A DNA stretch of 64,000 bases from Streptomyces sp. NBC_00513 (lineage in GTDB: Bacteria > Actinomycetota > Actinomycetes > Streptomycetales > Streptomycetaceae), in the NCBI RefSeq assembly GCF_041431415.1, contig NZ_CP107845.1:6758001-6822000 (forward strand), in the 5' to 3' direction. Under the pieces are notes generated by a model that saw only the letters and a list, made by a program, of their open reading frames with translations, did not search any database and was not told where the DNA came from. The position numbers were made by a program, and so were the translations under genes. Numbering within the stretch: the first letter of the stretch is position 1; each line of letters begins with the position of its first letter. Below, piece by piece: positions 19,370-26,831 of the stretch.

Positions 19370-19375
19370 TAGGGT
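19370..19375 (+). promoter_or_regulatory. Putative -10 box of a leaderless transcript
   Basis: TAGGGT, 6 nt before the ATG at 19382. No Shine-Dalgarno is present. Confidence 0.4.
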
Positions 19376-19381
19376 CCCTGC

Positions 19382-19813
19382 ATGGCCTACACGTTTCAGG
19401 TGACCATCGACTCGACCGACCCGCACCCGCTCGCCGACTGGTGGGCCGACGCCCTCGGATGGGAAGTGGAGCCCAGCGACGAGGCGTTCATCCGCAGCAT
19501 GATCGAGGCCGGGCAGGCCACCGAAGACGACACCACCACCCACCGCGGCGTCCTCGTCTGGAAGGCCGGGGCGGGGATCCGCCACCCGGACGGGCTGGAG
19601 GTCGCGCCCCGGATCCTCTTCCAGCTCGTGCCCGAGGCCAAGACGGTCAAGAACCGCGTCCACTTGGACGTGCGCACCGGACCCGACCACGAGGCCGTGG
19701 TCGAGCGTCTCGTCGCCAAGGGCGCCAAGCGCCTCCACGAGGGCCGCCAGGGACCGAGCGTCTGGACCACCCTCACCGACCCGCAGGGCAACGAGCTCTG
19801 CATCTCGCGATAG
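19382..19813 (+). CDS. VOC superfamily (glyoxalase-like) protein
   Basis: 143 residues with two beta-alpha-beta3 modules: YTFQVTIDSTDPHPLADWWADALGWEVE and NRVHLDVRTGPDHEAVVERLVAKGAKRL, ending in TLTDPQGNELCIS. This is the Glyoxalase_6-like group of the vicinal oxygen chelate fold. Metal ligands are plausible (H and E in HLDV and NELC), but the activity cannot be named. Single-gene unit. Confidence 0.88.
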   Translation: MAYTFQVTIDSTDPHPLADWWADALGWEVEPSDEAFIRSMIEAGQATEDDTTTHRGVLVWKAGAGIRHPDGLEVAPRILFQLVPEAKTVKNRVHLDVRTGPDHEAVVERLVAKGAKRLHEGRQGPSVWTTLTDPQGNELCISR

Positions 19814-19933
19814 CCCGCGGAACCCGCACGCCACCGAGGAATCCCTGATCAGCCCGGGTATCCGGCCATAATTGACTATCGGCGCAGGTCTCCCGCACGA
19901 GAGAATGCGGCATCTCGAACCGGGAGGAACCCC

Positions 19934-22345
19934 ATGAGCCAGGATCACCTGACTCTTCACGCACTGCTGCCCGCCCAGGATCTCGCGGCGGCCATCGACG
20001 CCGGGTACGTGACGCGCAAGTCGCACCCCGAACTGCCGCTGTCCATCTACACGTACACGCGCACCGCGCAGTACGAGCAGGTCTGGAACCAGGTCACCAG
20101 GCGTTGCCGCGGTCTCGTCGCCGACGACACCACCGGGCGGATCGTCGCCCTGCCGCTGCCGAAGTTCTTCAACGTCGGCGAGCACGAGTCCGGCCAACCG
20201 TACGCCCCCGCGCTGCCCGACGAGCCGTTCGAGGTCTACGACAAGGTCGACGGCAGCCTGGCGGTGGTCTTCCACTACGCCGACCGTTGGCGGGTCGCGT
20301 CCAAGGGTTCCTTCATCAGCGCCCAGGCGACCTGGGCGCAGCGCCGGCTCGACGGCCTGGACACCTCGGCGCTCGTGCCGGGCGTGACCTACCTCGCCGA
20401 GATCCTGTACCCGCAGAACCGGATCGTCGTCGACTACGGCGAGCGCCGGGACCTCGTGCTCCTCGCCGCGTTCGGCGCGGACGGCATCGAGGTGCCCCTC
20501 GCCGAGGCCGCCGCGCACTGGGGGACCGTCGGCGCCGTCGTCAAGGTGTGGCCCGCCATGCCCCTCGCCGAACTCGTCGCACTGACCGAGGCCAACGCGC
20601 TGCTCGGAGGCGGCACGTCCACCGGCACCGACGCCGAGGGGTACGTGCTGCGCTTCGCGTCGGGCGTCCGGGCCAAGGCCAAGATCGCCGAGTACGTGCG
20701 CCTCCACAGGGTGCTCACCGGGGTCAACGAGCGGGACATCTGGCGCAACTACGGCGTCCAGCGCTTCGCCGGCCTGTCCGCGAAGGAGCTGGCCCAGGGC
20801 CTGCAGTGCACCGTCGCGGACCTCCAGGCCTGGGGCGGGAAGCCGCTCGACGCGCTGTTGGCGCAGGTACCGGACGAGTTCGACGCCTGGGTCCGCAAGG
20901 TGATCGACCGGCTGGAGGAGGCCGCGGCGGAGCGCGAGCGCACCATCGACGAGGCCTTCGCGAGCCTCGCCCACCTGGCCGCCGACCGGGGTGCCTTCGC
21001 GCGCGCCGCGAAGCAGCTGCCCGCCGGCATCCTGCGCTCCACCATGTTCCTGCGGCTCGACGGGAAGTCGACCGAACTGGTCACCTGGCGTTCCCTGCGA
21101 CCGGAGGCGTCCGTCCCCTTCCTGACGGACGAGGAGAGCGCGCCCCGGCCCGGTGACGGCGCACCGACCGTGCCCGCGCGGGCCGTGCCCGCGCAGGCCA
21201 GGTCGGCCACGGCGGGCAAGCCGGTCACCCCGACCACCGGGCGGCCGGCCACCGCCTCGCCGGCGCCCACGTCGTCGGCCGCGGGCCCCGCCGGCAGCGG
21301 GTCCCCCGTCATCGGGCCTACGGTCACCCGGCCTTCGGTCACCCGGCCTTCGGCCGGTGTGCCGTCGGCCGTCGGGCCCGGCCCGGCGGCGAGCGGGCCC
21401 CCGGCGGCCGACGCGCCGCCCGTGCGTCCCCTGCCCGTGGTCCACGTCATGACGGGCCTGCCCGCATCCGGCAAGACCACCGCCGCGCGCGCCCTGCAAG
21501 CGGAGTCCGGCGGCCGGATGCGACGCGTCAACCTGGACGACCTCCGGGGCATGCTCGACGGACACGACCACGGGCGCGGCCACTCGTACAAGCACGAGCA
21601 GACCGTCCTGGAGATCCAGGACGCGGCACTGCGCGCGGCGGTCGAGGGGGGCTTCGACGTGGTCGTGGACAACACCCACCTCACCCCGAACATCCCCAAG
21701 CGCCTCAAGGCCGCCGTCGGGGGCCGCGCCACCTTCGTCGTGCACGACTTCACCGACGTGCCGCTGGAGGAGTGCCTGCGTCGGGACGCGGCCCGCGAGC
21801 GGCAGGTCGGCGAGGAGATCATCCGGATCCTGGCCGACAAGCACGCCAAGTCCCGCAAGGGCGGCTGGAAGCTCACCGCCGAGTGGCTCAACGACCAGCC
21901 CCCCGTCGAGCCGTACGTGGCCGACCCGGAGCTGCCCTCCGCGGTGATGTGCGACATAGACGGCACGCTCGCCCTGATCGGGGATCGGGGGCCCTACGAC
22001 TTCACGCGCTGCGAACTCGACCGGCTCAACGAGTCCGTGCGGGGCGCGCTCGACGCCTTCCGACGGGCCCACGGGGACGTCATCGTGCTGCTGTCCGGAC
22101 GTGGCGAGGAGCACCGCCCGCAGACGGAGTCCTGGCTGCGGCGCCACCAGGTGCCTTACGACGAGCTGTGGATGCGTGCTGCCGGCGACACCCGCCGCGA
22201 CGACGTCGTCAAGGCCGAGCTGTTCGACGCGCACGTGCGCCACCGCTACGCGGTACGCGTCTCGCTCGACGACCGGGACCGGGTGGTCGCGGTCTGGCGG
22301 CGGATGGGCCTGCCCACCTGGCAGGTCAACTACGGCGATTTCTGA
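19934..22345 (+). CDS. Trifunctional RNA repair enzyme: T4 Rnl1-like ligase, polynucleotide kinase, HAD phosphatase
   Basis: 803 residues in three parts. The N-terminal nucleotidyltransferase (about 1-370) has motif I YDKVDGSL with K104 as the adenylated lysine, SKGSFIS (motif Ia-like), GVTYLAEILYPQNRIV (motif IIIa-like), DAEGYVLRFASGVRAKAKIAEY (motifs IV and V). A Pro/Ala/Thr linker (about 395-500) follows. A P-loop kinase comes next, with GLPASGKT (K514) and NLDDLRGM. A C-terminal HAD phosphatase has CDIDGTLALIG (D674, D676) and LLSGRGEEHR. Kinase-then-phosphatase is the order of T4 Pnkp. The whole can phosphorylate 5'-OH, remove 3'-phosphate and ligate, the reactions needed to mend cleaved RNA. 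A good GGGAGG Shine-Dalgarno precedes ATG 19934. Confidence 0.9.
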   Translation: MSQDHLTLHALLPAQDLAAAIDAGYVTRKSHPELPLSIYTYTRTAQYEQVWNQVTRRCRGLVADDTTGRIVALPLPKFFNVGEHESGQPYAPALPDEPFEVYDKVDGSLAVVFHYADRWRVASKGSFISAQATWAQRRLDGLDTSALVPGVTYLAEILYPQNRIVVDYGERRDLVLLAAFGADGIEVPLAEAAAHWGTVGAVVKVWPAMPLAELVALTEANALLGGGTSTGTDAEGYVLRFASGVRAKAKIAEYVRLHRVLTGVNERDIWRNYGVQRFAGLSAKELAQGLQCTVADLQAWGGKPLDALLAQVPDEFDAWVRKVIDRLEEAAAERERTIDEAFASLAHLAADRGAFARAAKQLPAGILRSTMFLRLDGKSTELVTWRSLRPEASVPFLTDEESAPRPGDGAPTVPARAVPAQARSATAGKPVTPTTGRPATASPAPTSSAAGPAGSGSPVIGPTVTRPSVTRPSAGVPSAVGPGPAASGPPAADAPPVRPLPVVHVMTGLPASGKTTAARALQAESGGRMRRVNLDDLRGMLDGHDHGRGHSYKHEQTVLEIQDAALRAAVEGGFDVVVDNTHLTPNIPKRLKAAVGGRATFVVHDFTDVPLEECLRRDAARERQVGEEIIRILADKHAKSRKGGWKLTAEWLNDQPPVEPYVADPELPSAVMCDIDGTLALIGDRGPYDFTRCELDRLNESVRGALDAFRRAHGDVIVLLSGRGEEHRPQTESWLRRHQVPYDELWMRAAGDTRRDDVVKAELFDAHVRHRYAVRVSLDDRDRVVAVWRRMGLPTWQVNYGDF

Positions 22346-22360
22346 CGGAGGGCGGCCACC

Positions 22361-22720
22361 GTGAACGCGACCGGCACCGTGTTGATCGTCGACGGCGCGA
22401 ACGTCGTCGGGTCCGTCCCCGACGGCTGGTGGCGCGACCGTCGGGGCGCCGCCGAGCGGCTGCGGGACCGGCTCGCGCAACGGGACGCCGGCGAGGAGAT
22501 CGTCCTGGTCGTCGAAGGCGCCGCCCGGGGCGTCGAGTCCGTGCCCGGGGTACGCGTGGACTCCGCGCCCGGGAGCGGCGACGACCGGATCGTGGAACTC
22601 GTCGCGGCCCACGCGGGGCGGGACCGCGTCGTGGTCACGGCCGACCGGGAACTGCGCTCGCGCGTCGAGGCGTACGGCGCGCGCTGCGCGGGACCGCGAA
22701 GCGTGCGCCCGGCGGACTGA
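22361..22720 (+). CDS. NYN/PIN-like nuclease-fold protein
   Basis: 119 residues. VLIVDGANVVGSVPDGWWRDRRGAAERLRDRL is the opening beta-alpha of NYN/YacP-type PIN domains with the first acidic residue in VDGAN. GSGDDRIVELVAAHAGRDRVVVTADRELRSRVEAYGA supplies the next aspartates. Such domains are metal-dependent ribonucleases. GTG 22361 follows the repair enzyme stop by 15 bp, with GGAGG 8 nt upstream, so the two are co-transcribed. A nuclease next to an RNA sealing enzyme suggests a shared RNA substrate. It could also be inactive or trim ends. Followed by a perfect hairpin. Confidence 0.85.
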   Translation: MNATGTVLIVDGANVVGSVPDGWWRDRRGAAERLRDRLAQRDAGEEIVLVVEGAARGVESVPGVRVDSAPGSGDDRIVELVAAHAGRDRVVVTADRELRSRVEAYGARCAGPRSVRPAD

Positions 22721-22737
22721 CCACGAGCGCCCGTACG

Positions 22738-22785
22738 ACGGCCGAGGGTCCGGCCCCCGCTCACGGGGGCCGGACCCTCGGCCGT
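22738..22785. terminator. Long perfect bidirectional terminator
   Basis: A 21-bp perfect inverted repeat (arms at 22738-22758 and 22765-22785) with a 6-nt loop between converging genes. Confidence 0.85.
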
Positions 22786-22805
22786 CAGGACGCGGACGTC
22801 ACCGA

Positions 22806-23291
22806 TCAGTTGCGGCACCACTCCACGGGGGAGAGGTTGTCGACGTAGCGGGCGGAGACCCAGCGGTCCTTGCGGTCCTTGTGGTTCATGCGCTCCGTGA
22901 GGTCCTCGTCCCCGTTCATGCCGTCGTTGACGTTCTCGCGGTCCCGGTCGGCCAGCAGGTACCAGATGTTGTTGCCGTCGACCCGCTCGCCGCGGGTCTT
23001 GCACTCCAGGGCGAGCTTCCGGTGCGGCTTGACCTTGCCCAGGACGTACGCGCGGGTGCTCGGCTTGCTGCGGACCTTCAGCGGGCCGCGCGAGACGACC
23101 TTGCCCCAGGCGTGGCGCGGCCGGTCGTAGTCACCGTCGTCGTAGTCGTCGTGACCGTCGAGGATGACCTTCTCGTGTCCCGACATGTCGTCCATCGGGC
23201 CCTCGTCGGCGATGGCGGTGCCCGCGCCGACCAGGCCGAGCACCAGGCCTCCGGTGGCGAGAGCGAGGATGGTCCTGGTTGGCTTCAGCAT
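22806..23291 (-). CDS. Secreted SH3-like domain protein
   Basis: 161 residues. Sec signal peptide MLKPTRTILALATGGLVLGLVGAGTAIAD with cleavage near AIA-DE, an acidic Asp/Tyr stretch (DGHDDYDDGDYD), then a bacterial SH3 pattern: GKVVSRGPLKVRSKPSTRAYVLGKVKPHRKLALECKTRGERVDGNNIWYLLAD, WVSARYVDNLSPVEWC. GAGGAG 7 nt before ATG 23291 fixes the start. Two cysteines (C in LECK and WC) may form a disulfide. Probably extracellular and cell-wall associated. The ligand is unknown. Confidence 0.87.
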   Translation of the reverse strand: MLKPTRTILALATGGLVLGLVGAGTAIADEGPMDDMSGHEKVILDGHDDYDDGDYDRPRHAWGKVVSRGPLKVRSKPSTRAYVLGKVKPHRKLALECKTRGERVDGNNIWYLLADRDRENVNDGMNGDEDLTERMNHKDRKDRWVSARYVDNLSPVEWCRN

Positions 23292-23471
23292 GAGCCGGCT
23301 CCTCTGCAAAGACATCCGCCCGACCGCGACGGGCGGGCCGGGCGGCAGCCTGGCGGCTGCCAGGGACGACTATGACCACGCGGCGCCCCCGGGCTCCGGC
23401 GACGCACCGCCGTTTAGCCCGAAATGCCCAATGTGTCGTCCGGGCCGCGTCGGGGCAACGCCCCCGCACCC

Positions 23472-23721
23472 CCGTACGCGGCCGAGGCCTACGACGCGGT
23501 CCACGTGCCGGCCCGGTGCGCCGAGGGCCTGGGGCGGCCGCGGATCGGCCGGGGCGATCTGCTGCCCACGGTGCGCACGACCACGTACCAGGGCGTGTCG
23601 AAGACGTACGCCTTCGACACCCGCGAACGGCACGTTCACGGGGGAGGGCCTGTCCTTCTACGAGGTCGCCTCGGGAAGGTTCCGGCTGCTGGGCGACCGG
23701 TGGACGCTCCGGCCCGCCTGA
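23472..23721 (+). pseudogene. Decayed 3' remnant of a branched-chain-type ABC substrate-binding protein
   Basis: Frame 3 encodes YAAEAYDAVHVPARCAEGLG...RGDLLPTVRTTTYQGVSKTYAFDT. The homology then jumps to frame 1 as NGTFTGEGLSFYEVASGRFRLLGDRW and ends at a TGA. Joined, this is the C-terminus of a Leu/Ile/Val-type substrate-binding domain (consensus YDAV...TTYQGVTKTYAFDP.TG.FTGEGL.FYEV..GRFR.LG), as in Streptomyces proteins that fuse it to a Ser/Thr kinase. A one-base frame change near 23621-23628 and the absent 5' part make it a pseudogene. It could also be a sequencing indel in an already truncated gene. Confidence 0.7.
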
Positions 23722-23768
23722 CGGCCGCCGGGATGCGCGGCTCGGCCCGCGGATCCAGAGTGGGACGC

Positions 23769-24140
23769 ATGGGAATCGAAGACTACGGCGGCGGCCCCGG
23801 CGCCGAGCAGACCGGTGTCATGGTGGTGACGACCAACGACGTCCCCGGCTACCGGGTGGAGCGGGTCATCGGCGAGGTCTTCGGCCTCACCGTGCGCTCC
23901 CGCCACCTGGGCAGCCAGATCGGCGCGGGCCTGAAGTCCATGATCGGGGGCGAGCTCAAGGGGCTGACCAAGACCCTGGTGGAGACCCGGAACCAGGCGA
24001 TGGAGCGGCTCATCGAACAGGCGAAGGCGCGGGGCGGCAACGCCGTGCTGATGATGCGGTTCGACGTGACCGAGGCCGCCGACATCGGCACTGAGGTGTG
24101 CGCGTACGGCACGGCCGTCGTCCTGGTACCCGCCGGCTGA
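23769..24140 (+). CDS. YbjQ/UPF0145 family protein
   Basis: 123 residues: VMVVTTNDVPGYRVERVIGEVFGLTVRSRHLGSQIGAGLKSMIGGELKGLTKTLVETRNQAMERLIEQAKARGGNAVLMMRFD is nearly the family consensus (YbjQ, heavy-metal-binding-like DUF74). The fold forms a pentameric ring in known structures; the cellular role is unclear. ATG 23769 lies 47 bp after the decayed gene, without a strong Shine-Dalgarno. Confidence 0.93.
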   Translation: MGIEDYGGGPGAEQTGVMVVTTNDVPGYRVERVIGEVFGLTVRSRHLGSQIGAGLKSMIGGELKGLTKTLVETRNQAMERLIEQAKARGGNAVLMMRFDVTEAADIGTEVCAYGTAVVLVPAG

Positions 24141-24205
24141 ACCGGCGTCGCGCTCCCGGTCGAGGCGCCGCGCCGACCCCGATGAGCGTGGCCCGGATGT
24201 CCCGC

Positions 24206-24268
24206 CCGGGCCATCACCGGGCATCTCCGGGCCATCACCGGGCATCTCCGGGGCATCACGGCGCATCT
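24206..24268. repeat. Three tandem 21-bp repeats
   Basis: Two identical units CCGGGCCATCACCGGGCATCT and a third with three changes, upstream of the strong promoter. Too short and unspaced for CRISPR. Could be a slippage product or a binding-site array. Confidence 0.7.
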
Positions 24269-24287
24269 CCGGAAACGATCTTCGGCG

Positions 24288-24316
24288 TTGACAGACGCGC
24301 GCCGCGTGCGTGTAAT
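24288..24316 (+). promoter_or_regulatory. Housekeeping-type promoter
   Basis: TTGACA, 17-bp spacer, TGTAAT: a near-consensus vegetative sigma (HrdB) promoter, unusual in its quality for this GC-rich sequence. It would produce a transcript with a leader of about 270 nt before the nitroreductase-hemerythrin gene. Confidence 0.65.
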
Positions 24317-24399
24317 GAGGACCGGTGTCGCGTGACGCCGGCCAAGAGCAGTGGGCCGGCCGGCAGTCGGGCGAACACCCTTCACTCAGGGGACACTCC

Positions 24400-24429
24400 A
24401 TGAGTTCGCACTCCGCGCTCCGCATCTGA
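24400..24429 (+). CDS. 9-codon upstream ORF
   Basis: MSSHSALRI-stop, with AGGGG 6-8 nt before the ATG, in the leader of the nitroreductase-hemerythrin gene. It could be a leader peptide acting by attenuation or simply chance; no attenuator stem with U-run is visible. Confidence 0.25.
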   Translation: MSSHSALRI

Positions 24430-24595
24430 CGCCGAGCAGCCCGAGGCGGTCGTCGATCCCTCGCGTCCCGCCTCGCGAGCCGCACCACGTGGCCGGCCTC
24501 CCGCCACGCACTTCACGCCGTACGCGCCGTGCACCGCTCACGCTCCTCCCGCGTCGCCGTGCCCGCCTCCACCACGTTCCGGAGAAGACATCCGC

Positions 24596-25510
24596 ATGCC
24601 CACACCGTTCAACCGATCCGTCATCGAGGAGTTCCGTACCCGCCACGGCAAGGTCGGCGGCCCCTTCGAAGGGGCGGACCTGCTGCTGCTGACCACCACC
24701 GGCGCCCGCACCGGGACCGAGCGGACCACCCCGCTCGGATACGTCCGCCAGGACGACGCCTTGCTGGTCGTCGCCTCCGACCTGGGCGGCCCTCGCCATC
24801 CCGACTGGTACCACAACCTGCTCGCCCACCCCGTGGTACGGGTGGAACTCGGGACCGACAGCTTCGAGGCCCTCGCCGTCCCCGCCGAGGAACCCCGGCG
24901 CGCCGAACTGTTCGCGTACGTGCAGAGCAGGTCCCCCGGGTACGCCGACTACCAGGCCCGTACCACCCGGATCCTGCCCGTCGTCGAACTGCGGCGGGCC
25001 GAACCCGACGGTTGGCAGGCGCCGCGCGAGATCGCGACCCTGGCCGACAAACTGCTGGAGACGCACACCTGGCTACGGGCGCAACTCCGGCACGTCGGCG
25101 CCGAGGTCGAGGCCCACTTCGCCGCACGGGCCGCGCACTCGGGGCCCGGGGACCCGCCGCCCCCGTCACTCGGGCTCCAGATCCGGCAGCGGTGCCTGGC
25201 CTTCTGCCAGTCCCTGGAGTTCCACCACACCACCGAGGACGCGCACCTGTTCCCGGGGATGGCCGCCCACCACCCCGGCCTGTCCCACGTGTTCGACCGG
25301 CTCCGCGAGGAGCACCGCACGGTCGCACGTCTCCAAGGCGCGCTGGTCGCCCTGTTGGGCGATCTCGCCCTCGCCGAACCGGAGCGCTTCCGCCGCGAGC
25401 TGCGACGGATGTCGGACGCCCTGAACGCGCACCTCGACCACGAAGAGGAGGTGCTGCTCCCGCTGTTGGCCGACGTCCCCTGGCCACCGGGGCCGCCCGG
25501 CGGAGCCTGA
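24596..25510 (+). CDS. F420-type nitroreductase (DDN) fused to a hemerythrin HHE domain
   Basis: 304 residues. The first about 135 match the deazaflavin-dependent nitroreductase/quinone reductase split-barrel family: LLLLTTTGARTGTERTTPLGYVRQDDALLVVASDLGGPRHPDWYHNLLAHPVVRVELG. Residues about 150-295 form a hemerythrin-like four-helix bundle with the expected His/Glu spacing (LETHTWLR, LEFHHTTEDAHLFPGM, REEHRTVAR, LDHEEEVLLPLL), suiting a di-iron or oxygen/NO-sensing site. Both families occur separately; the fusion suggests reduced F420 chemistry coupled to an iron site. GGAGAAG 8 nt before ATG 24596 sets the start. Cytoplasmic. Confidence 0.9.
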   Translation: MPTPFNRSVIEEFRTRHGKVGGPFEGADLLLLTTTGARTGTERTTPLGYVRQDDALLVVASDLGGPRHPDWYHNLLAHPVVRVELGTDSFEALAVPAEEPRRAELFAYVQSRSPGYADYQARTTRILPVVELRRAEPDGWQAPREIATLADKLLETHTWLRAQLRHVGAEVEAHFAARAAHSGPGDPPPPSLGLQIRQRCLAFCQSLEFHHTTEDAHLFPGMAAHHPGLSHVFDRLREEHRTVARLQGALVALLGDLALAEPERFRRELRRMSDALNAHLDHEEEVLLPLLADVPWPPGPPGGA

Positions 25511-25580
25511 CGGCGGGCCCCGGAACCGGCGGACGCGGAACACCTCACGGCACACGCGGAAAAGTTTTTCGGAAACGGCG

Positions 25581-25606
25581 GCAACCTCCGCGACGGTCGC
25601 GCGTCG
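25581..25606 (+). promoter_or_regulatory. Putative ECF-sigma promoter
   Basis: GGCAAC, 16-bp spacer, CGTC, resembling the general ECF pattern (GGAAC/GCAACC -35 and CGTC -10), 63 bp before the LAxTG protein gene. The operon encodes its own ECF factor, so autoregulation is possible. Confidence 0.4.
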
Positions 25607-25668
25607 TGCGGGGGTGAAGGGCGTGGTTCCGCGTCCTCGTCCCGACCGCACGACCGTGGAGTACCACC

Positions 25669-26166
25669 GTGAAGAACCTGAAGCGCGTCACCCTGTCCGC
25701 CCGCCGGGCGGCGACCGTCACCGCGGTCGCCGCCGGGGTGGCCGTCGCCCTGGGCGGCCCGGCCTTCGCCGCGCAGGGCGGGTCGAGTGCCGCCCCGGCG
25801 CCCGCCGTCAGCGCGATACCGTCCGCCTCGCCGACCGCCCCGACGAGCGCCAGGCCCACCCCCAGGCCCAGCACCCCCCCGACCGCGACCCCGTCCGTCC
25901 CGGGCGCCACGCCGCCCTCCGCCTCGCCCTCCGCTCCGACGAGCGCCAAGCCGAGCTCCCGCCCGACCAGCCCGGGCGGGACCCCGCCCACCGCCACGCC
26001 CAGCGCCGCCCCGGCCGCCCCGAGTTCCTCGCCCTCGCCCGACGGGGCCGAACTCGCGCATACTGGCTCCTCTTCGACCAACGTGGCGCTGGGCGCCGGG
26101 GCCGTCGGCCTCATGGCCGCCGGCGCCGGCGCCCTGTACGCCGTACGGCGCCGCGCCGCCAACTGA
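25669..26166 (+). CDS. Proline/serine-rich LAxTG sortase-anchored surface protein
   Basis: 165 residues. Signal peptide ending VALGGPAFAAQG, a central Pro/Ser/Thr/Ala region of nearly 90 residues without globular character, then a cell-wall sorting signal: LAHTG at 129-133, a hydrophobic helix (NVALGAGAVGLMAAGAGALYAV) and RRRAAN. LAxTG is the motif of class E sortases of Streptomyces. The mature part would be a stalk-like wall-linked peptide. The next gene, an ECF sigma factor, begins 9 bp downstream, so surface protein and regulator are co-transcribed. GTG 25669 follows GGAG at 25658-25661. Confidence 0.85.
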   Translation: MKNLKRVTLSARRAATVTAVAAGVAVALGGPAFAAQGGSSAAPAPAVSAIPSASPTAPTSARPTPRPSTPPTATPSVPGATPPSASPSAPTSAKPSSRPTSPGGTPPTATPSAAPAAPSSSPSPDGAELAHTGSSSTNVALGAGAVGLMAAGAGALYAVRRRAAN

Positions 26167-26174
26167 GGACCCCC

Positions 26175-26831
26175 GTGCTCCACCTCGCACCAACCGTCGG
26201 CCCCCTCACGCCCGGCTTCGGCCGGGCGTGGCGGGGCCTGTGGGCGTTGTTGCTCCGCCGCGACCGGCCCGCCCCCGCGGCGCCCGGGCGCGGGCACCTG
26301 TACACCGACGCCCGGGAGACCACCGGGTACGGCGACGCCCCGCCCCCGCCCACCGTCAGCGAGCTGTACCACGCGCACCGGCTGCGCATGGTCCGCCTCG
26401 CGGTGCTCCTCGTCGACGACCTGGCCACCGCCGAGGACGTGGTGCAGGACGCCTTCACCGCCCTCTACCGGCGGCACGGGGAGGAGATCAAGGAGGTGGA
26501 CAACGCGCTCGGCTACCTGCGCACCGCCGTCGTGAACACCTCCCGCTCCGTGCTGCGCCGCCGACGCACCGCCCGCGCCTGGAACCCGCCCGTGACGGCC
26601 GACATGCCGTCCGCCGAGGCCGCCGTCGTCCTCACCGAGTCGCACCGCGAGGTACTGGCCGCGCTCGGGCGGCTGACCCCACGTCGGCGGCAGGTCCTGG
26701 TACTGCGCTACTGGGAGGACCTCAGCGAGGCGGAGATCGCCGACACCCTCGGGATCAGCCGAGGCGCAGTGAAATCGAACGCGAGCCGCGCCCTGGACGC
26801 GCTGGAACGGATTCTGGAGGGACGGGTATGA
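26175..26831 (+). CDS. SigE-family ECF RNA polymerase sigma factor
   Basis: 218 residues. Region 2 (about 60-125): ELYHAHRLRMVRLAVLLVDDLATAEDVVQDAFTALYRRHG...NALGYLRTAVVNTSRSVLRRRR. Region 4 (about 150-215): REVLAALGRLTPRRRQVLVLRYWEDLSEAEIADTLGISRGAVKSNASRALDAL. The first 55 residues are a Pro-rich extension, so the true start could be later than GTG 26175. Typical of SigE-family ECF factors encoded next to a membrane protein. The downstream membrane protein overlaps by four bases (ATGA) and is the natural candidate regulator. Confidence 0.93.
   Translation: MLHLAPTVGPLTPGFGRAWRGLWALLLRRDRPAPAAPGRGHLYTDARETTGYGDAPPPPTVSELYHAHRLRMVRLAVLLVDDLATAEDVVQDAFTALYRRHGEEIKEVDNALGYLRTAVVNTSRSVLRRRRTARAWNPPVTADMPSAEAAVVLTESHREVLAALGRLTPRRRQVLVLRYWEDLSEAEIADTLGISRGAVKSNASRALDALERILEGRV

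Larger units (their letters stand above)
24141..24595. other. 455-bp intergenic region with repeats, promoter and leader
   Basis: Contains a 21-bp triple repeat, a consensus-like promoter (24288-24316), a 9-codon ORF (24400-24429) and a possible hairpin CGAGGCGG/CCGCCTCG (24442-24449 with 24468-24475). No longer gene is credible: reading frames here have no biased composition and no ribosome site. Confidence 0.6.

Noticed and set aside
24206..24268. CRISPR-like repeat array
   Set aside because: Three contiguous 21-bp units without unique spacers and no cas genes: a simple tandem repeat.
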